NCBI RefSeq assembly: GCF_002002725.1
Contig: NZ_MUNW01000059.1
Location: 327,675-391,674 of the forward strand
Length of the DNA: 64,000 nt
Reading direction: 5' to 3'
DNA from: Sinorhizobium sp. A49
Lineage (GTDB): Bacteria > Pseudomonadota > Alphaproteobacteria > Rhizobiales > Rhizobiaceae
Of this stretch, positions 63,853 through 64,000 are shown piece after piece (positions within the stretch are counted from its first letter, which is position 1; every line of letters begins with the position of its first letter). The notes under the pieces were generated by a model. The model saw only the letters and a program-made list of their open reading frames with translations. It had not been told where the DNA came from and searched no databases. Made by a program: the position numbers and the translations under genes.

Positions 63853-64000
63853 ATGACGGGATTTCGGAATTTCGTTGTCGGCTGCGCTCTCGCTGCCGCC
63901 TCTCTGATACCTTCGCTCGGACCTGCCCTGGCCATGCCGCTGCCGGGCCGCGACGTTCAAATCAAGGCGCAGGGCGATGTCCAGAATGTCCAGTACTACC
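63853..64000 (+). CDS. Exported protein (3' truncated by the window)
   Basis: The reading frame opens at ATG 63853, with GAGGAA upstream, and runs to the window end (49 codons). The N terminus has a signal peptide (RNFVVGCALAAASLIPSL, cleavage probably after ALA). The mature start MPLPGRDVQIKAQGDVQNVQYY resembles the first residues of small rhizobial exported proteins such as the BA14K family, but too little is visible to assign it. Confidence 0.55.
   Translation, partial: MTGFRNFVVGCALAAASLIPSLGPALAMPLPGRDVQIKAQGDVQNVQYY

Overview
This window looks like chromosomal DNA from a member of the Rhizobiaceae, most likely an Ensifer/Sinorhizobium-type organism. Support comes from the high G+C content, third-position-rich codon use, an ExoD homologue, a membrane-bound ferritin (MbfA) behind a perfect Irr-box palindrome, a NoeK-type phosphohexomutase and RIME-like palindromic repeats. 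Core genes (infC, rpmI, rplT, pheS, pheT, efp, lepA, xseA, a tRNA-Leu) argue for a chromosome. The species assignment is inference.

Layout. 1-9.5 kb: accessory metabolism with local regulators (phosphatase end, MarR/GST, metallo-beta-lactamase fold hydrolase, M29 aminopeptidase with a ProC-like reductase, DMT exporter/MarR pair, flavodoxin-fold reductase, CPT-like kinase), then xseA. 9.5-13.9 kb: a GT-C membrane protein facing a glycosyltransferase/methyltransferase/small-exporter operon that looks like an unassigned lipid-linked sugar pathway. 13.9-20.5 kb: an XRE repressor with three spaced operators, and oxidoreductases (Gfo/Idh/MocA, two aldo-keto reductases) with a LysR regulator. 20.6-25.8 kb: pheT, pheS, a kinase-like gene, rplT and rpmI on the minus strand. 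25.9-29.4 kb: a PhoP/PhoQ-like two-component system downstream of two secreted Asp/Gly-rich proteins. 29.5-31.05 kb: an intact IS1182-family element inserted at the edge of the infC terminator hairpin. 31.1-36.9 kb: infC (AUU start), hydrolase, BTLCP protease, mbfA, YiiX-like amidase, cyclopropane fatty acid synthase.

36.9-40.0 kb: efp diverges from epmA-epmB, so EF-P and its lysylation enzymes are linked. 40.1-49.7 kb: ECF41 sigma factor, two MFS transporters, an LCM-type methyltransferase, OmpA lipoprotein, ExoD, ABM monooxygenase, acetylpolyamine amidohydrolase, RIME-like repeats and a GNAT/XRE-cupin pair. 49.7-58.6 kb: lepA, a four-gene minus-strand operon (glutamine amidotransferase, GFA protein, hexapeptide acetyltransferase, GNAT), rnk, DoxX, a SelW-like/YqaA pair with a probable CUG start, an RNase D-like exonuclease and a 2-hydroxyacid dehydrogenase. 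58.7-64 kb: two unrelated-architecture class III cyclases facing each other, tRNA-Leu(CAG), a phosphohexomutase and the start of an exported protein.

The most noteworthy items are the GT-C/GT2/ArnE-like locus, the Asp-rich secreted proteins tied to a two-component system with an 11-bp-spaced direct-repeat box, the IS element sitting exactly on the infC terminator, two non-canonical start codons (infC AUU, yqaA CUG) and several well-formed operators. No CRISPR array, prophage or complete defence system was seen.
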